Assembly (NCBI GenBank): GCA_021794575.1
Contig: JAJYQO010000039.1
Location: forward strand, 7,160 to 71,159
Source: Pseudomonadota bacterium
GTDB lineage: Bacteria; Pseudomonadota; Gammaproteobacteria; Xanthomonadales; Rhodanobacteraceae
Length of the DNA: 64,000 nucleotides
Reading direction: 5' to 3'
The notes under the pieces were generated by a model. The model made no database searches. It was not told the origin of the DNA and saw only the letters and a program-made list of their open reading frames with translations. Each line of letters begins with the position of its first letter. Position 1 is the first letter of the stretch. A program made the translations under genes and the position numbers. Of this stretch, positions 38,138-46,941 are shown one piece after another.

Positions 38138-38326
38138 TCAGGCTTTCTTGGACGCGGCTTTCCTGACGGCCGGTGCTACGGCTTTCTTCACTGCCGGCGC
38201 CGCCTTCTTGGCGGCCACAGCGACGGTCTTGCTGCCGGCCACTGTCTTGGCCGCGTGCGGACGCGTGTTGCCGTAGTTGCCGCGATAGGTCTTGCCGCGG
38301 CGGGTCTTGGGGTCGCCCTTGCCCAT
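38138..38326 (-). CDS. 30S ribosomal protein Thx with Ala/Lys-rich tail
   Basis: A 62-residue basic protein beginning MGKGDPKTRRGKTYRGNYG, the signature of ribosomal protein Thx, which binds at the top of the 30S head. After about residue 25 it continues into a low-complexity tail with repeated AKKAAPAVKKA, like histone H1-type proteins of proteobacteria, making it longer than Thermus Thx. GAGG lies 6 nt before ATG 38326. The ORF track start (97 aa) is upstream noise. It lies 71 bp after the CDF gene start on the opposite flank of hutI. Confidence 0.9.
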   Translation of the reverse strand: MGKGDPKTRRGKTYRGNYGNTRPHAAKTVAGSKTVAVAAKKAAPAVKKAVAPAVRKAASKKA

Positions 38327-38397
38327 GGATGTCCTCGCGTAAATGCTGTGCCGGTGAGACGCGCAGCATAGCAGTGCGCGCTGCGCCGACCAAACGT

Positions 38398-39354
38398 TCA
38401 CGTGCGCGCGTGACAATCGGCGCTGGCGCAATCATCGCGCTCGATCTGCACGGTGGCGTGGCGGATGTCGAAGCGCTCGGCCAGGGCGCCATGCACGAGC
38501 CGCAGTACGCGCTCGGCGTCGGCCACGCCGCGCACGCGCACATGCAGCGTGGCCATGCGCTGACCCGCGGCAAGCTGCCAGAGGTGCAGGTGGTGCACCT
38601 CTTCGATCGCCGGATCGAGCCCGCGCAGCGCGGCAGCCAACACGGCGCTGTCCAGCCCTTCGGGCACGCCCTCCAGCAAGATGTGCGCTGCGCGCCGCAC
38701 CAGCCGCAAGGCGCTGCGCAGCAACAGCAGCGAGATCAGCAGCGACAGCAGCGGATCGACCCACAGCCAGTCCAGCCAGCGCACTGCCATGGCGGCCAGC
38801 ACAGTTGCCACAGAGCCCAGCAGATCGCCCAGCACGTGCAGGCTGGCGGCGGCCATGTTGAGGTCGTCGGCCTCGTGCTCGTGCAGCAGGCGCAGCACCA
38901 GCGTGTTGGCCAGCAGGCCCACCAGCGCCACGCCCAGCATCATGCCGGAGGCGATCGGGTGCGGCGTCAGCAGACGCTGCACCGCCTCCCAGGCGATGAA
39001 CCCCACCAGCACGAACTGCGTCAGCGCATTGAAAAACCCCGCCAGCACCTCGATCCGGGTCAGCCCGAAGCTATAGCGCGCGCTGGCCGGACGCAGTGCG
39101 ATGCGCGCGCTGGCCAGGGCCAGCCCCAGTGCCAGCGCATCCACCAACATGTGCCCGGCATCGGCCAGCAACGCCAGCGATCCCGACCACCAGCCGCCCG
39201 CGGCCTCGACCACCAGCACTAGCAGCGTCAAAGCGAGACTGATGCCGAAGCGGCGCGCGCGGCTGGCGCCACGCACGTGCGCGTGACCGTGCTCGCCGTG
39301 CGCACGCGCGTGCGCGGCAGGATGCGTGTGCCGATGCGGGGATGGATCGTGCAT
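38398..39354 (-). CDS. CDF family zinc/cation efflux protein
   Basis: A 318-residue cation diffusion facilitator. The N-terminus is His-rich (HRHTHPAAHARAHGEHGHAHV), followed by six transmembrane helices with the paired metal-site residues in ADAGHMLVDALAL and ASLHVLGDLLGS, and a C-terminal cytoplasmic domain ending in a His/Cys tail. These proteins export Zn, Co or Cd in exchange for protons. It is 75 bp downstream of zur on the same strand, so zinc is the likely metal and Zur may regulate both, though I could not place a Zur box. Confidence 0.93.
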   Translation of the reverse strand: MHDPSPHRHTHPAAHARAHGEHGHAHVRGASRARRFGISLALTLLVLVVEAAGGWWSGSLALLADAGHMLVDALALGLALASARIALRPASARYSFGLTRIEVLAGFFNALTQFVLVGFIAWEAVQRLLTPHPIASGMMLGVALVGLLANTLVLRLLHEHEADDLNMAAASLHVLGDLLGSVATVLAAMAVRWLDWLWVDPLLSLLISLLLLRSALRLVRRAAHILLEGVPEGLDSAVLAAALRGLDPAIEEVHHLHLWQLAAGQRMATLHVRVRGVADAERVLRLVHGALAERFDIRHATVQIERDDCASADCHART

Positions 39355-39429
39355 GCACCGATGCTAGGTGCGCGTCGCCGCGTTACACAATCACCGCGAC
39401 CCGGTGCGGGCTGAACGCGCCGTTGCCCG

Positions 39430-39933
39430 TTACTGCGCGGCAACGCGCGCGACGGCGCTGTCGCGATCGCGACAGCGCGCGCACAAGCCATGCACTTCCA
39501 GCGTCTGCGCACGCGGCGCGAAGCCGCGCCGCTGCGCCTCGCGCGCGATCAGCGCGGCCACGTGTCCGTCGTCGCACAGCTCCTCGGCTTGATTGCACTC
39601 GTCGCAAATCAGGAATGGCACCTGGTGCGCCTGTTCCGGGTGGTGACAGGTGACGAAGGCGTTGATCGAGTCGAGACGATGGATGAAACCGTGTGCGAGC
39701 AGAAATTCCAGCGCGCGGTACACGGTGGGCGGGGCCGCTGTGGCGTGGCGCTGGCGCAGACTTTCGAGCAGGTCATAGGCCTTGGCCGGTCCGCCGTGCG
39801 CGGCCAGCAGCTGCAATATCTCGCGCCGCGATTCGGTGAGGCGCAGGTCACGCTCGCGGCACGCCTGCTCGACCGCGGCGAGGTATCCGCGCGCGTCGTG
39901 ACGATGGCTGTGCGGGTGACTTTGTGCACTCAT
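39430..39933 (-). CDS. zur: Zur-type Fur family transcriptional regulator
   Basis: A 167-residue Fur-family repressor. A winged helix (about 25-90; RLTESRREILQLLAAHGGPAKAYDLL) is followed by the dimerisation domain with CDECNQ and a late CARCRD motif for the structural zinc, and VTCHHPEQAH in the sensory region. His-rich MSAQSHPHSHRHD precedes the fold. The pattern and the adjacent CDF exporter favour zinc sensing (Zur) over Fur. Start ATG 39933 is chosen by family alignment; the ORF track extends upstream through gltX. Confidence 0.85.
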   Translation of the reverse strand: MSAQSHPHSHRHDARGYLAAVEQACRERDLRLTESRREILQLLAAHGGPAKAYDLLESLRQRHATAAPPTVYRALEFLLAHGFIHRLDSINAFVTCHHPEQAHQVPFLICDECNQAEELCDDGHVAALIAREAQRRGFAPRAQTLEVHGLCARCRDRDSAVARVAAQ

Positions 39934-39985
39934 GGACAAAGCATACAACCGCCTCCTCGCGCGCCCGCGACGACACGGCCGCGCG

Positions 39986-41386
39986 TCATCCCGTGCGCGC
40001 CAGCGCCGCCTCGATGCGCGCCAGCGCCTCGCGTCGTCCGGCCAGAAACACTGTGTGTTCGATTGCCGGGGAGACGGCCGTCCCAGTGATCGCCACGCGC
40101 AGCGGCTGCGCGATCTTGCCCATACCCACGCCCAGTGCCGTCGCCGTGGCGCTGATCGCCGCATGCACCTGCTCGGGCGTCCATGTGGCCAGCGCGGCGA
40201 AGCGCGCGTGCACGGCCAGCAGCGCGTCGCGCGCACCGTCGGCGCCAAGGTGTTTGGCCACGGCCTGCTCGTCCCAGGCGCCGATCGGCGCATACCAGAT
40301 GCGCGCGCGCTCGGCCATGTCCCGCAGCGTGTGCACGCGCTCGCGCAGCGCGACGATCACATCCTCGGGCGCGGGACCGCCGGCAGGCTCGATGCCGGCG
40401 CGCAGCAGGTGCCAGCGCAGTTCGGGCGCCAGCTCTGCCGGATCCATGGTCTTGAGGTAGTGCTGGTTGAGCCAGCTCAGCTTGGCCGCGTCAAAGCGCG
40501 ATGCCGACTGGTTGACATCGCCGATATCGAACAACGCGATCATCTCAGCGCGCGAGAAGATTTCCTGATCACCGTGCGACCAACCCAGGCGCACTAGGTA
40601 GTTCAGCAGCGCCTGCGGCAGGAAACCATCCTCGCGATACTGCATCACGCCGACCGCACCATGACGCTTGGACAGCTTCTGTCCGTCCGGCCCCAGGATC
40701 ATCGGCAGGTGCGCGAAGCGCGGCAGCGGCGCGTCCAACGCGTGGTACAGGTTGATCTGGCGCGGCGTGTTGTTGACGTGGTCATCACCGCGGATCACCT
40801 CGCTGATGCGCATGTCGATATCGTCGATGACCACCGCGAAGTTGTAAGTTGGGTAGCCATCGGATCGAATCAGCACCAGATCGTCCAGCTCCTCGTTGCG
40901 CCACTCCACGCGGCCCTTCACCGCATCCTCGAACAGCACGCTGCCGGCAAGCGGATTCTTGAAGCGCAATACGCGGTTGGGGTCGTCGCGGCAGGGCGCT
41001 CCCAGGTCGCGGTAATGGCCGTTGTAACGGGGCTTTTCGCCGCGCGCCATGGCCGCGGCGCGCATCGCGTCGATTTCCTCGCGTGTCTCGTAGGCCCAGT
41101 AGGCCTTGCCGGCGTCCAGCAGGCCGCGCGCGACCTCCTGGTAGCGCGCCAGGCGCGCGGTCTGGAAGACCGGACCCTCGTCGTAATCCAGGCCTAGCCA
41201 GCGCATGCCATCGAGGATGGCCCGCACGGCGGCATCGGTGCTGCGCTCGCGGTCGGTGTCTTCCACGCGCAGGATGAACTGTCCGCCATGACGCCGCGCC
41301 TGCAACCAGCAGTACAGCGCGGTACGCGCACCGCCGATGTGCAGATAGCCGGTGGGGCTTGGGGCAAAACGGGTACGGACGGACAT
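39986..41386 (-). CDS. gltX: Glutamyl-tRNA synthetase
   Basis: The 466-residue class I synthetase loads glutamate on tRNA-Glu. [19 protein letters not shown] is the HIGH region, [12 protein letters not shown] the KMSKS equivalent, and the C-terminal half is the anticodon-binding domain. Length is typical for the bacterial discriminating enzyme. The ORF track includes six residues upstream with a GTG; ATG 41386 ([13 protein letters not shown]) is standard. It is upstream of zur on the same strand. Confidence 0.97.
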   Translation of the reverse strand: MSVRTRFAPSPTGYLHIGGARTALYCWLQARRHGGQFILRVEDTDRERSTDAAVRAILDGMRWLGLDYDEGPVFQTARLARYQEVARGLLDAGKAYWAYETREEIDAMRAAAMARGEKPRYNGHYRDLGAPCRDDPNRVLRFKNPLAGSVLFEDAVKGRVEWRNEELDDLVLIRSDGYPTYNFAVVIDDIDMRISEVIRGDDHVNNTPRQINLYHALDAPLPRFAHLPMILGPDGQKLSKRHGAVGVMQYREDGFLPQALLNYLVRLGWSHGDQEIFSRAEMIALFDIGDVNQSASRFDAAKLSWLNQHYLKTMDPAELAPELRWHLLRAGIEPAGGPAPEDVIVALRERVHTLRDMAERARIWYAPIGAWDEQAVAKHLGADGARDALLAVHARFAALATWTPEQVHAAISATATALGVGMGKIAQPLRVAITGTAVSPAIEHTVFLAGRREALARIEAALARTG

Positions 41387-41533
41387 GAGTGCGACGGGCG
41401 TCACCGAACAGCGCGCAAGTCTAGCCGGCGTTGCGAATGTTTACGCACATCGGGTGTTTTTCCGATTTCGCCCTGCTGCACGCCGCGGACAATCCACACC
41501 ACTGCACGCCCCTTACTTCCAGCGGATGTCGTC

Positions 41534-42460
41534 ATGCACACCTACGGCCTTGCCTTGACCGGATTCGAGGACGCCACGACCCGGCAACTCGCCGCATTGC
41601 TGTCCGAGCCTGGTGCGGAGCCCCGGCACTGGCGCCTCACCGGCGAAGCCGAGGCGGACGTGGTGATGGTGGATGCCGACACGCTGGGTGGCCACATGAC
41701 TTGGCTGAAGCTGGTCGGCACCGGACGCATCGCCGTGGCCTGCAGCGCCACGCCGGTCCGACCGGAAACGACCAGCGGCACGCTGCATCTATGCCTTCCC
41801 GCCACTGCTGACAGTCTGGGCACGGTCCTGGCGCACGCGCGCGCCAAGCTGCAGCCCGCGGCCCCCGCAATACCCGCGCAGCCGTCAACGGGCACGCCCG
41901 CGTCTGCAGGCCATATGCCATCCGCCGTCGCCCCAAAGCGGGTTTGCGATCTGCTGCTGGATGATGCCGGCTCGCCGCTGCGCATCGAGGCCGGTGAGCG
42001 CAGCATCGTGATCGATCCGCAGTTGGACCGCTGGTACGGAGAGAACGCGCTGAAGCCGCTGACCGCACTCCTGCACAGCCCTGCGCATGCAGCCATGACC
42101 CCCGACCCCGCCGCGCTGACCGCCGCACGTGCCGGCACCGGCCAGCCGCTGGCGCGATTGCGCTGGTTTGCGGCGCTGCTCGCCGATCCGGGCGCGCTGC
42201 CGCAGGGCGCGCGTGCCGAGAGCCGCCTGCGCCTCACGCGCTGGCCTGAGATCGAGCGCGAGTTTCCGCGCCACTTCCGTATCGCCTCGGCGCTGATGCG
42301 GCATCCGGCCACCGTGGCCGAAATTGCCGAACAGACCGGCGTGGAGCCGGCCGATGTGGCCGATTTCGCCCGTGCCGCACAGGCGCGCGGCATGCTCGAA
42401 GTGCTGCCCCCGGCCGCCGCGCCGGATGCGGCTCAGCCGATGCTGGCCGCGCGCAGGTAG
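41534..42460 (+). CDS. Unknown protein, possible receiver-like and winged-helix ends
   Basis: I do not recognise this 308-residue protein. The first ~100 residues alternate strands and helices like a flavodoxin-type receiver fold (MHTYGLALTGFEDATTRQ, ADVVMVDADTL), an Ala/Pro-rich linker follows at about 108-130, and the C-terminal ~65 residues look like a winged helix (FRIASALMRHPATVAEIAEQTG, ADVADFARAAQARGMLEV). A DNA- or partner-binding role is possible but unproven. Start ATG 41534 fits; no strong ribosome binding site. The gene is divergent from gltX (147-bp gap) and its last 28 bp overlap the end of marC on the other strand. Confidence 0.7.
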   Translation: MHTYGLALTGFEDATTRQLAALLSEPGAEPRHWRLTGEAEADVVMVDADTLGGHMTWLKLVGTGRIAVACSATPVRPETTSGTLHLCLPATADSLGTVLAHARAKLQPAAPAIPAQPSTGTPASAGHMPSAVAPKRVCDLLLDDAGSPLRIEAGERSIVIDPQLDRWYGENALKPLTALLHSPAHAAMTPDPAALTAARAGTGQPLARLRWFAALLADPGALPQGARAESRLRLTRWPEIEREFPRHFRIASALMRHPATVAEIAEQTGVEPADVADFARAAQARGMLEVLPPAAAPDAAQPMLAARR

Positions 42461-43044
42461 GCCACCACACCCCCCAGGAACATCTGCACCGACAGCGCCA
42501 CCAGCAACATGCCCATCAGGCGCTCCAGGGCGGTGAGCACCTGCTCGCCCAGCCAGCGGAACAAGTAGGTCGAAGACAACAGGATGGCGGCGGTGCCCAA
42601 CCAGGCGGCAAACAACGCCAGGCTCCAAGCGCCCAAACGTCCGGGCTGCTGGTTGGCCAACAACAGCAGCGCCGCCATGGTGCTGGGCCCGGCCACCGAG
42701 GGAATGGCCATGGGCACGATGAACGGCTCGCCGCCGCCGGTCTCGCCGAACAGTCCTTCCTTGGGCGGAAAGATCATGCGCACGCCGATCAAGAACAGCA
42801 CCAGGCCACCGGCAATCGACACCGATTCCTGCTTCAACTGCAGTACGCGCAGAATGAAACCGCCGCCTAGCAAGAAAGCGAACAGTACGCAAAGGGCGAT
42901 CAGCAGCTCGCGCACCAGCACCCAGCGCCGGCGCCGCGGCGCAACGTTCTTCAGCAGGCTGAGAAACAGCGGGATGTTGCCCAGCGGATCCATGATCAGA
43001 AACAGCAAGATCCCCGCCGACAGCGCGTTGATGTTGGGCTCCAT
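42433..43044 (-). CDS. MarC family membrane protein
   Basis: A 203-residue MarC/YhgN-type protein with six predicted transmembrane helices (SAGILLFLIMDPLGNIPLFLSLLKNV at the start, GGLVLFLIGVRMIF and MAIPSVAGPSTMAALLLLAN in the middle). Function is not established despite the historical antibiotic-resistance name. GGAGGG lies 6 nt before ATG 43044, and the SDR gene ends 2 bp upstream, so it is the last gene of grxD-SDR-marC. Confidence 0.92.
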   Translation of the reverse strand: MEPNINALSAGILLFLIMDPLGNIPLFLSLLKNVAPRRRRWVLVRELLIALCVLFAFLLGGGFILRVLQLKQESVSIAGGLVLFLIGVRMIFPPKEGLFGETGGGEPFIVPMAIPSVAGPSTMAALLLLANQQPGRLGAWSLALFAAWLGTAAILLSSTYLFRWLGEQVLTALERLMGMLLVALSVQMFLGGVVAYLRAASIG

Positions 43045-43046
43045 GC

Positions 43047-43817
43047 TCAGCCCTCCGCGCGCAGTTCCAGCACCTTCCCGCGCAGCGGCGCGGCGGCGGC
43101 GCCGAGCAGCCAGGCCAGTGCGGCAGCGGCAGCGGTGGGCTCCGGCTGCGCGCTGACCGCCTCGCCGAAATATGCTACGCGGCGCAATGCGGTGCGCATC
43201 GGCGCCGGGCGCAGCGCATGAACACGCAACGGGCCCTCGTGATGCTCCTCGGCCAGGATCGAGAACAGACCCTCGAGCGCGCACTTGGCCACGCCATAGC
43301 CGCCCCAGTGCGCGCGGCGCACGCGCGCCGCGTCATCCAGCACGAAGGCGATGGCGCTGTCGGCGCGCTGCTTCAGCAAGGGCAGCGTGGCCTGGATCAG
43401 CAGCAGCGGCGCACTGAGGTTGACGTGGATCTGGCTCAGCCACAATTCGGGCTCGATCAGCGCAAGCGGCGTCAGCCCGTCGAAACGCGCAGCGGTGAAG
43501 GCCACAGCATCCAGCCCGCCCAGCTCGGTTTCGATGCGCGTGGCCATCTCGGCATAGTCCTTGGGCGTGGCGCCTTCCAGGTTCAGCGGATAGATCGCCG
43601 GCTGCGGCGCGCCCAGCGCCACGACCTCGTCGTAGACCTGCTCCAGGGCACGAACGTGGCGGCCCAGCAGCACCAGTGTGGCGCCTGCGCGCGCGCAAGC
43701 CTCGACGGCGGCGCGTCCGAGACCGCCCGTGGCGCCGACTACCAGCACCACGCGCCCTGCCAGGGCCTGTGCGGCCGGAGTGAATGCCGTGCCGCATGCG
43801 GATGTCGCGGCGTTCAC
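43047..43817 (-). CDS. Short-chain dehydrogenase/reductase (YciK-like)
   Basis: A 256-residue SDR with the NAD(P) loop VVLVVGATGGLGRAAVEAC near residue 25 and catalytic YGVAK at about 180 (Tyr and Lys). The resemblance to E. coli YciK is in overall length and in the region after YGVAK. Substrate unknown. The start is GTG at 43817, overlapping the grxD stop as GTGA, so translation is coupled. It belongs to the grxD-SDR-marC operon. Confidence 0.9.
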   Translation of the reverse strand: MNAATSACGTAFTPAAQALAGRVVLVVGATGGLGRAAVEACARAGATLVLLGRHVRALEQVYDEVVALGAPQPAIYPLNLEGATPKDYAEMATRIETELGGLDAVAFTAARFDGLTPLALIEPELWLSQIHVNLSAPLLLIQATLPLLKQRADSAIAFVLDDAARVRRAHWGGYGVAKCALEGLFSILAEEHHEGPLRVHALRPAPMRTALRRVAYFGEAVSAQPEPTAAAAALAWLLGAAAAPLRGKVLELRAEG

Positions 43818-44143
43818 GCCGCGGTCCCGTGCGGCGCGGTCTCCTGCGCCAGACGCAGCAGCTCGCCCGAGGCCTTCAGCTCCAGCACGATGTCGCAGCC
43901 GCCCAGCAATTCGCCGTGCAGGAATAGCTGCGGAAACGTGGGCCAGTTGGCGTAACGCGGCAAGGCGGCGCGTAGCTCGGGATCCTCGAGGATGTTGATC
44001 GCGTGGAACGGCGCGGCGACCTCGCGCAGCACCTGTACCGCACGGCTCGAGTAACCGCACATCGGATACTGCGGCGTACCCTTCATGAACAGCACCAGCG
44101 GGTGCGCGTCGAGTAGGGCCTTGATCCGCTCGTTCACATCCAT
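43814..44143 (-). CDS. grxD: Monothiol glutaredoxin (Grx4/GrxD type)
   Basis: A 109-residue monothiol glutaredoxin. The family binds a labile 2Fe-2S cluster with glutathione and delivers clusters. KGTPQYPMCGYSSRAVQVL contains the active-site Cys; the motif reads CGYS where CGFS is almost universal. NWPTFPQLFLHGELLGGCDI is the conserved glutathione-binding part. The start is ATG 44143. Divergent from sodB (114-bp gap), which fits an oxidative-stress theme. Confidence 0.94.
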   Translation of the reverse strand: MDVNERIKALLDAHPLVLFMKGTPQYPMCGYSSRAVQVLREVAAPFHAINILEDPELRAALPRYANWPTFPQLFLHGELLGGCDIVLELKASGELLRLAQETAPHGTAA

Positions 44144-44257
44144 CGCCGCACCGTTAGACTAGGCTGCTCGCAGCCGCATCGGGCGCGCAGTCTAGCAGCG
44201 CCGGGCCCCTGGCTCCTTCCGTGTGCGGCATTTTCTCCCTGACGAACGGAGCGTCTC

Positions 44258-44836
44258 ATGACCATCGAACTTCCCGCCCTTCCCTACGACCGCGCCGCGC
44301 TCGAGCCGCACATCTCGGCGGAAACCATCGACTTCCACTACGGCAAGCACCATGCCACCTACGTCACCAATACCAACAACCTGATCAAGGGCACCGAGTT
44401 CGAGTCGATGGACCTCGAGCAGATCGTGCGCAAGTCCAGCGGCGGCCTGTTCAACAACGCGGCGCAGGTGTGGAATCACACGTTCTACTGGAACTCGCTC
44501 TCGCCCAAGGGCGGCGGCGATCCCGCTGGCAAGCTGGCCGATGCGCTGGTCAAGGCATTCGGCTCGATCGACAAATTCCGCGAAGAGTTCGGCAAGCTGG
44601 CCGTCGGCACCTTCGGCTCCGGATGGGCCTGGCTGGTGCAGCGCCCGGACGGTAGCCTGGGCTTGGCCAGCACCGCCAACGCGGCCACGCCGCTGACCGG
44701 CGCCGACCGCGCGCTGCTGACCTGCGATGTGTGGGAACACGCGTATTACATCGACTACCGCAACGCGCGCGCCAAGTACATCGAGTCGTTCTGGAAGCTG
44801 GTCAACTGGGATTTCGCCGCCAGTCGCATGAGTTGA
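44258..44836 (+). CDS. sodB: Iron superoxide dismutase
   Basis: The 192-residue enzyme disproportionates superoxide. Metal ligands are His in [12 protein letters not shown] (H27), His in QVWNHTFYW (H74), and Asp and His in [12 protein letters not shown]. The Gln in NNAAQVWNH and the GSGWAWL segment favour iron over manganese. GGAG lies 6 nt before the ATG. It is monocistronic, converging with purK at a 27-bp gap. Confidence 0.97.
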   Translation: MTIELPALPYDRAALEPHISAETIDFHYGKHHATYVTNTNNLIKGTEFESMDLEQIVRKSSGGLFNNAAQVWNHTFYWNSLSPKGGGDPAGKLADALVKAFGSIDKFREEFGKLAVGTFGSGWAWLVQRPDGSLGLASTANAATPLTGADRALLTCDVWEHAYYIDYRNARAKYIESFWKLVNWDFAASRMS

Positions 44837-44863
44837 GGCCGGCGCCGGACACCTGCGCTGCGG

Positions 44864-46063
44864 CTACCGCGCCGCGGCGGGTGCGCGCTCAGGGCAAGGC
44901 GCCCACACTTCCGGCAGCACCGCCCGCGCGGGCGCCAGCTGCTCCGCGCGCGCCAGGACACGGGCCATGTCGCCGGCGCGGGCAGCAAGCGTCGCGTCAT
45001 CGCGCGCGCAGACCGTGGCATGGCCCACCTTGCGCCCCGGACGCGGCGCCTTGCCGTAATCGTGCCAATGCACACCGGGCAGCGCCAGCGCAGCGGCGGC
45101 AGGCTCGGGAAGGCTGCCGATCCAGTTGAACATCAGACTGTTCGCACACAGCGCAGTGTCACCCAGTGGCCAGCCCAGCACCGCGCGGATGTGGTTCTCG
45201 AACTGGCTGGTGACCGCGCCTTCGAGCGTCCAGTGCCCGGAATTGTGCACGCGCGGCGCCATCTCGTTACCCAGCAACCGGCCCCCGTGCTCGAACAGTT
45301 CCAGTGCCAGCACGCCCACGTAATCCAGCCGCTCGGCCAGCGCGCGCGCGCGCGCGATGGCGGCGGCTGCCAGTGCGGCGTCCGCTGCCGCCGGCGCCTG
45401 GCTCAGGGCCAGGATGCCCTCGTGGTGCCAGTTGCGCGTCAGCGGCCAGGCGCGGAACTCGCCCGCACGTCCGCGCGCGGCGAGCACGGACAACTCGCGC
45501 GTGAACGGCACGAACGCCTCCAGCACCAGGCCATGCGGTTCGGCCTGCGGACCCAGTGCCGCCCAAGCGGCATCCAGATCCGTCGGCGCACGCAGCCGGA
45601 ACTGGCCCTTGCCGTCATAACCGAGGCGGCGCGTCTTCAGGATGGCGGGCAGGCCGGTCACGACCACCGCAGCGTCCAGTTCGGCGCGCGTGGCCACCGC
45701 GGCGAAAGCCGGCGTTTCCAGACCGATGCCGCGAAACACGGTCTTCTCGGTGACGCGATCCTGCGCCACCGTCAGCGCCGCCGGATTGGGATACACCGGC
45801 ACGCGCCCGCTCAGCCACTCCGCTGTTTCCGCAGGCACGTTCTCGAAATCGAACGTGACCACGTCGACCTCGGCGGCAAAGCGCGCCAGGCTGTCGGTGT
45901 CGCGCCAGTCCGCCACGCGCAGCGGCGCTACCTGCCCGGCACAAGCGTCGGGACTGCCATCGACCACCACGAAATTGACCCCCAGCGGTGCGCCGGCCAG
46001 AACCAGCATGCGCGCCAGCTGGCCCCCACCGAGGATGCCGACGACCGGCTGGCGCCTGCTCAC
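44864..46063 (-). CDS. purK: N5-carboxyaminoimidazole ribonucleotide synthase
   Basis: PurK carboxylates AIR with ATP and bicarbonate to N5-CAIR. The 399-residue ATP-grasp protein begins with [13 protein letters not shown], has [13 protein letters not shown] for ATP binding at about 150 and ends the grasp with [14 protein letters not shown] at about 265. The start is GTG at 46063, overlapping the purE stop as GTGA; the ORF track's long upstream extension is purE in another frame. Alternating GC runs occur within the gene. Confidence 0.96.
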   Translation of the reverse strand: MSRRQPVVGILGGGQLARMLVLAGAPLGVNFVVVDGSPDACAGQVAPLRVADWRDTDSLARFAAEVDVVTFDFENVPAETAEWLSGRVPVYPNPAALTVAQDRVTEKTVFRGIGLETPAFAAVATRAELDAAVVVTGLPAILKTRRLGYDGKGQFRLRAPTDLDAAWAALGPQAEPHGLVLEAFVPFTRELSVLAARGRAGEFRAWPLTRNWHHEGILALSQAPAAADAALAAAAIARARALAERLDYVGVLALELFEHGGRLLGNEMAPRVHNSGHWTLEGAVTSQFENHIRAVLGWPLGDTALCANSLMFNWIGSLPEPAAAALALPGVHWHDYGKAPRPGRKVGHATVCARDDATLAARAGDMARVLARAEQLAPARAVLPEVWAPCPERAPAAAR

Positions 46064-46572
46064 GGGGCAGGCTCGCGCGGATCGGCTGCCGCCAGCACGG
46101 CGTCGGTCTGAGCCTTGCGGAAGTCGGCCAGCCGCGCCGACAAGATGGGATCGTGCACGGCCAAGATGGCCGCGGCGAGCAGCGCAGCGTTGACCGCACC
46201 GGCGCGACCGATGGCCAGCGTGCCCACCGGGATGCCGGCCGGCATCTGCACGATCGACAGCAGCGAGTCCATGCCGTTCAGCGCGTGCGATTGCACCGGC
46301 ACACCCAACACCGGCAGTTGCGTCTTTGCCGCGAGCATGCCGGGCAGATGTGCGGCACCGCCGGCGCCGGCGATGATCACCGCGATGCCGCGTGCGGGCG
46401 CCTGCTCGGCATATGCGTAGAGCAAGTCCGGCGTGCGGTGCGCGGAGACCACGCGCACCTCGTGCGCAATGCCGATCTGTTCCAGCGTGCGCGCAGCGTG
46501 CTGCAGCGTGTCCCAGTCCGAACGCGAGCCCATCACCACGCCGACGCGCGGATTCTGCAGGGATTCGGGCAT
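46060..46572 (-). CDS. purE: N5-carboxyaminoimidazole ribonucleotide mutase
   Basis: PurE moves the carboxyl group of N5-CAIR to give CAIR. The 170-residue protein has the PurE class I signature [27 protein letters not shown] and [19 protein letters not shown]. It is coupled to purK by a GTGA overlap and divergent from the Trm112-like gene with a 54-bp gap. Confidence 0.97.
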   Translation of the reverse strand: MPESLQNPRVGVVMGSRSDWDTLQHAARTLEQIGIAHEVRVVSAHRTPDLLYAYAEQAPARGIAVIIAGAGGAAHLPGMLAAKTQLPVLGVPVQSHALNGMDSLLSIVQMPAGIPVGTLAIGRAGAVNAALLAAAILAVHDPILSARLADFRKAQTDAVLAAADPREPAP

Positions 46573-46626
46573 TGGCCAGTCTCGCCAAAACGGCTATCGT
46601 ACATGCGCTCCGTACGGCCACGCATC

Positions 46627-46893
46627 ATGGATTCCCGCCTGCTCGAAATTCTGGTCTGCCCGCTCAGCAAAACGCCGCTGCGCACGCTGACGCGCGCCGA
46701 ACTGGAGGCCTTGAACCGTGCCATCGGCAGCGGCGCGGTGCAGACCGTGTCGGGCTCCGCCGTGGCTGCGCCGTTGCGCGCCGGGCTGATCACCCGCGAT
46801 GGTAAGGTGATCTATCGCGTCGACGATGGCATACCCGTGCTGCTTGCCGACGAAGGCATCGGCACCGTGCAATTGAACGACTTTCCGCGCTGA
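46627..46893 (+). CDS. Trm112 family small protein
   Basis: An 88-residue YcaR/Trm112-like protein: MDSRLLEILVCPLSKTPL at the start and GKVIYRVDDGIPVLLADE at the end are the family hallmarks. Such proteins may activate methyltransferases; in bacteria the partner is unclear. Usual length is about 60, and residues 25-45 form an insertion. A second in-frame ATG eight codons upstream would lengthen it; 46627 fits the family. Confidence 0.9.
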   Translation: MDSRLLEILVCPLSKTPLRTLTRAELEALNRAIGSGAVQTVSGSAVAAPLRAGLITRDGKVIYRVDDGIPVLLADEGIGTVQLNDFPR

Positions 46894-46941
46894 CCCCGCT
46901 TCGTGATCGCAGTCACACTGCGGCCGGGGCGAAGCAGGACA

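Noticed and set aside
39355-39429. Zur box between zur and the CDF gene
   Set aside because: TTACACAATCAC is only loosely similar to a Zur palindrome and not symmetric enough to call.
45340-45356. Alternating GC tract as Z-DNA or regulatory site
   Set aside because: It lies inside purK coding an Ala/Arg helix, and similar tracts are frequent in this GC-rich sequence.
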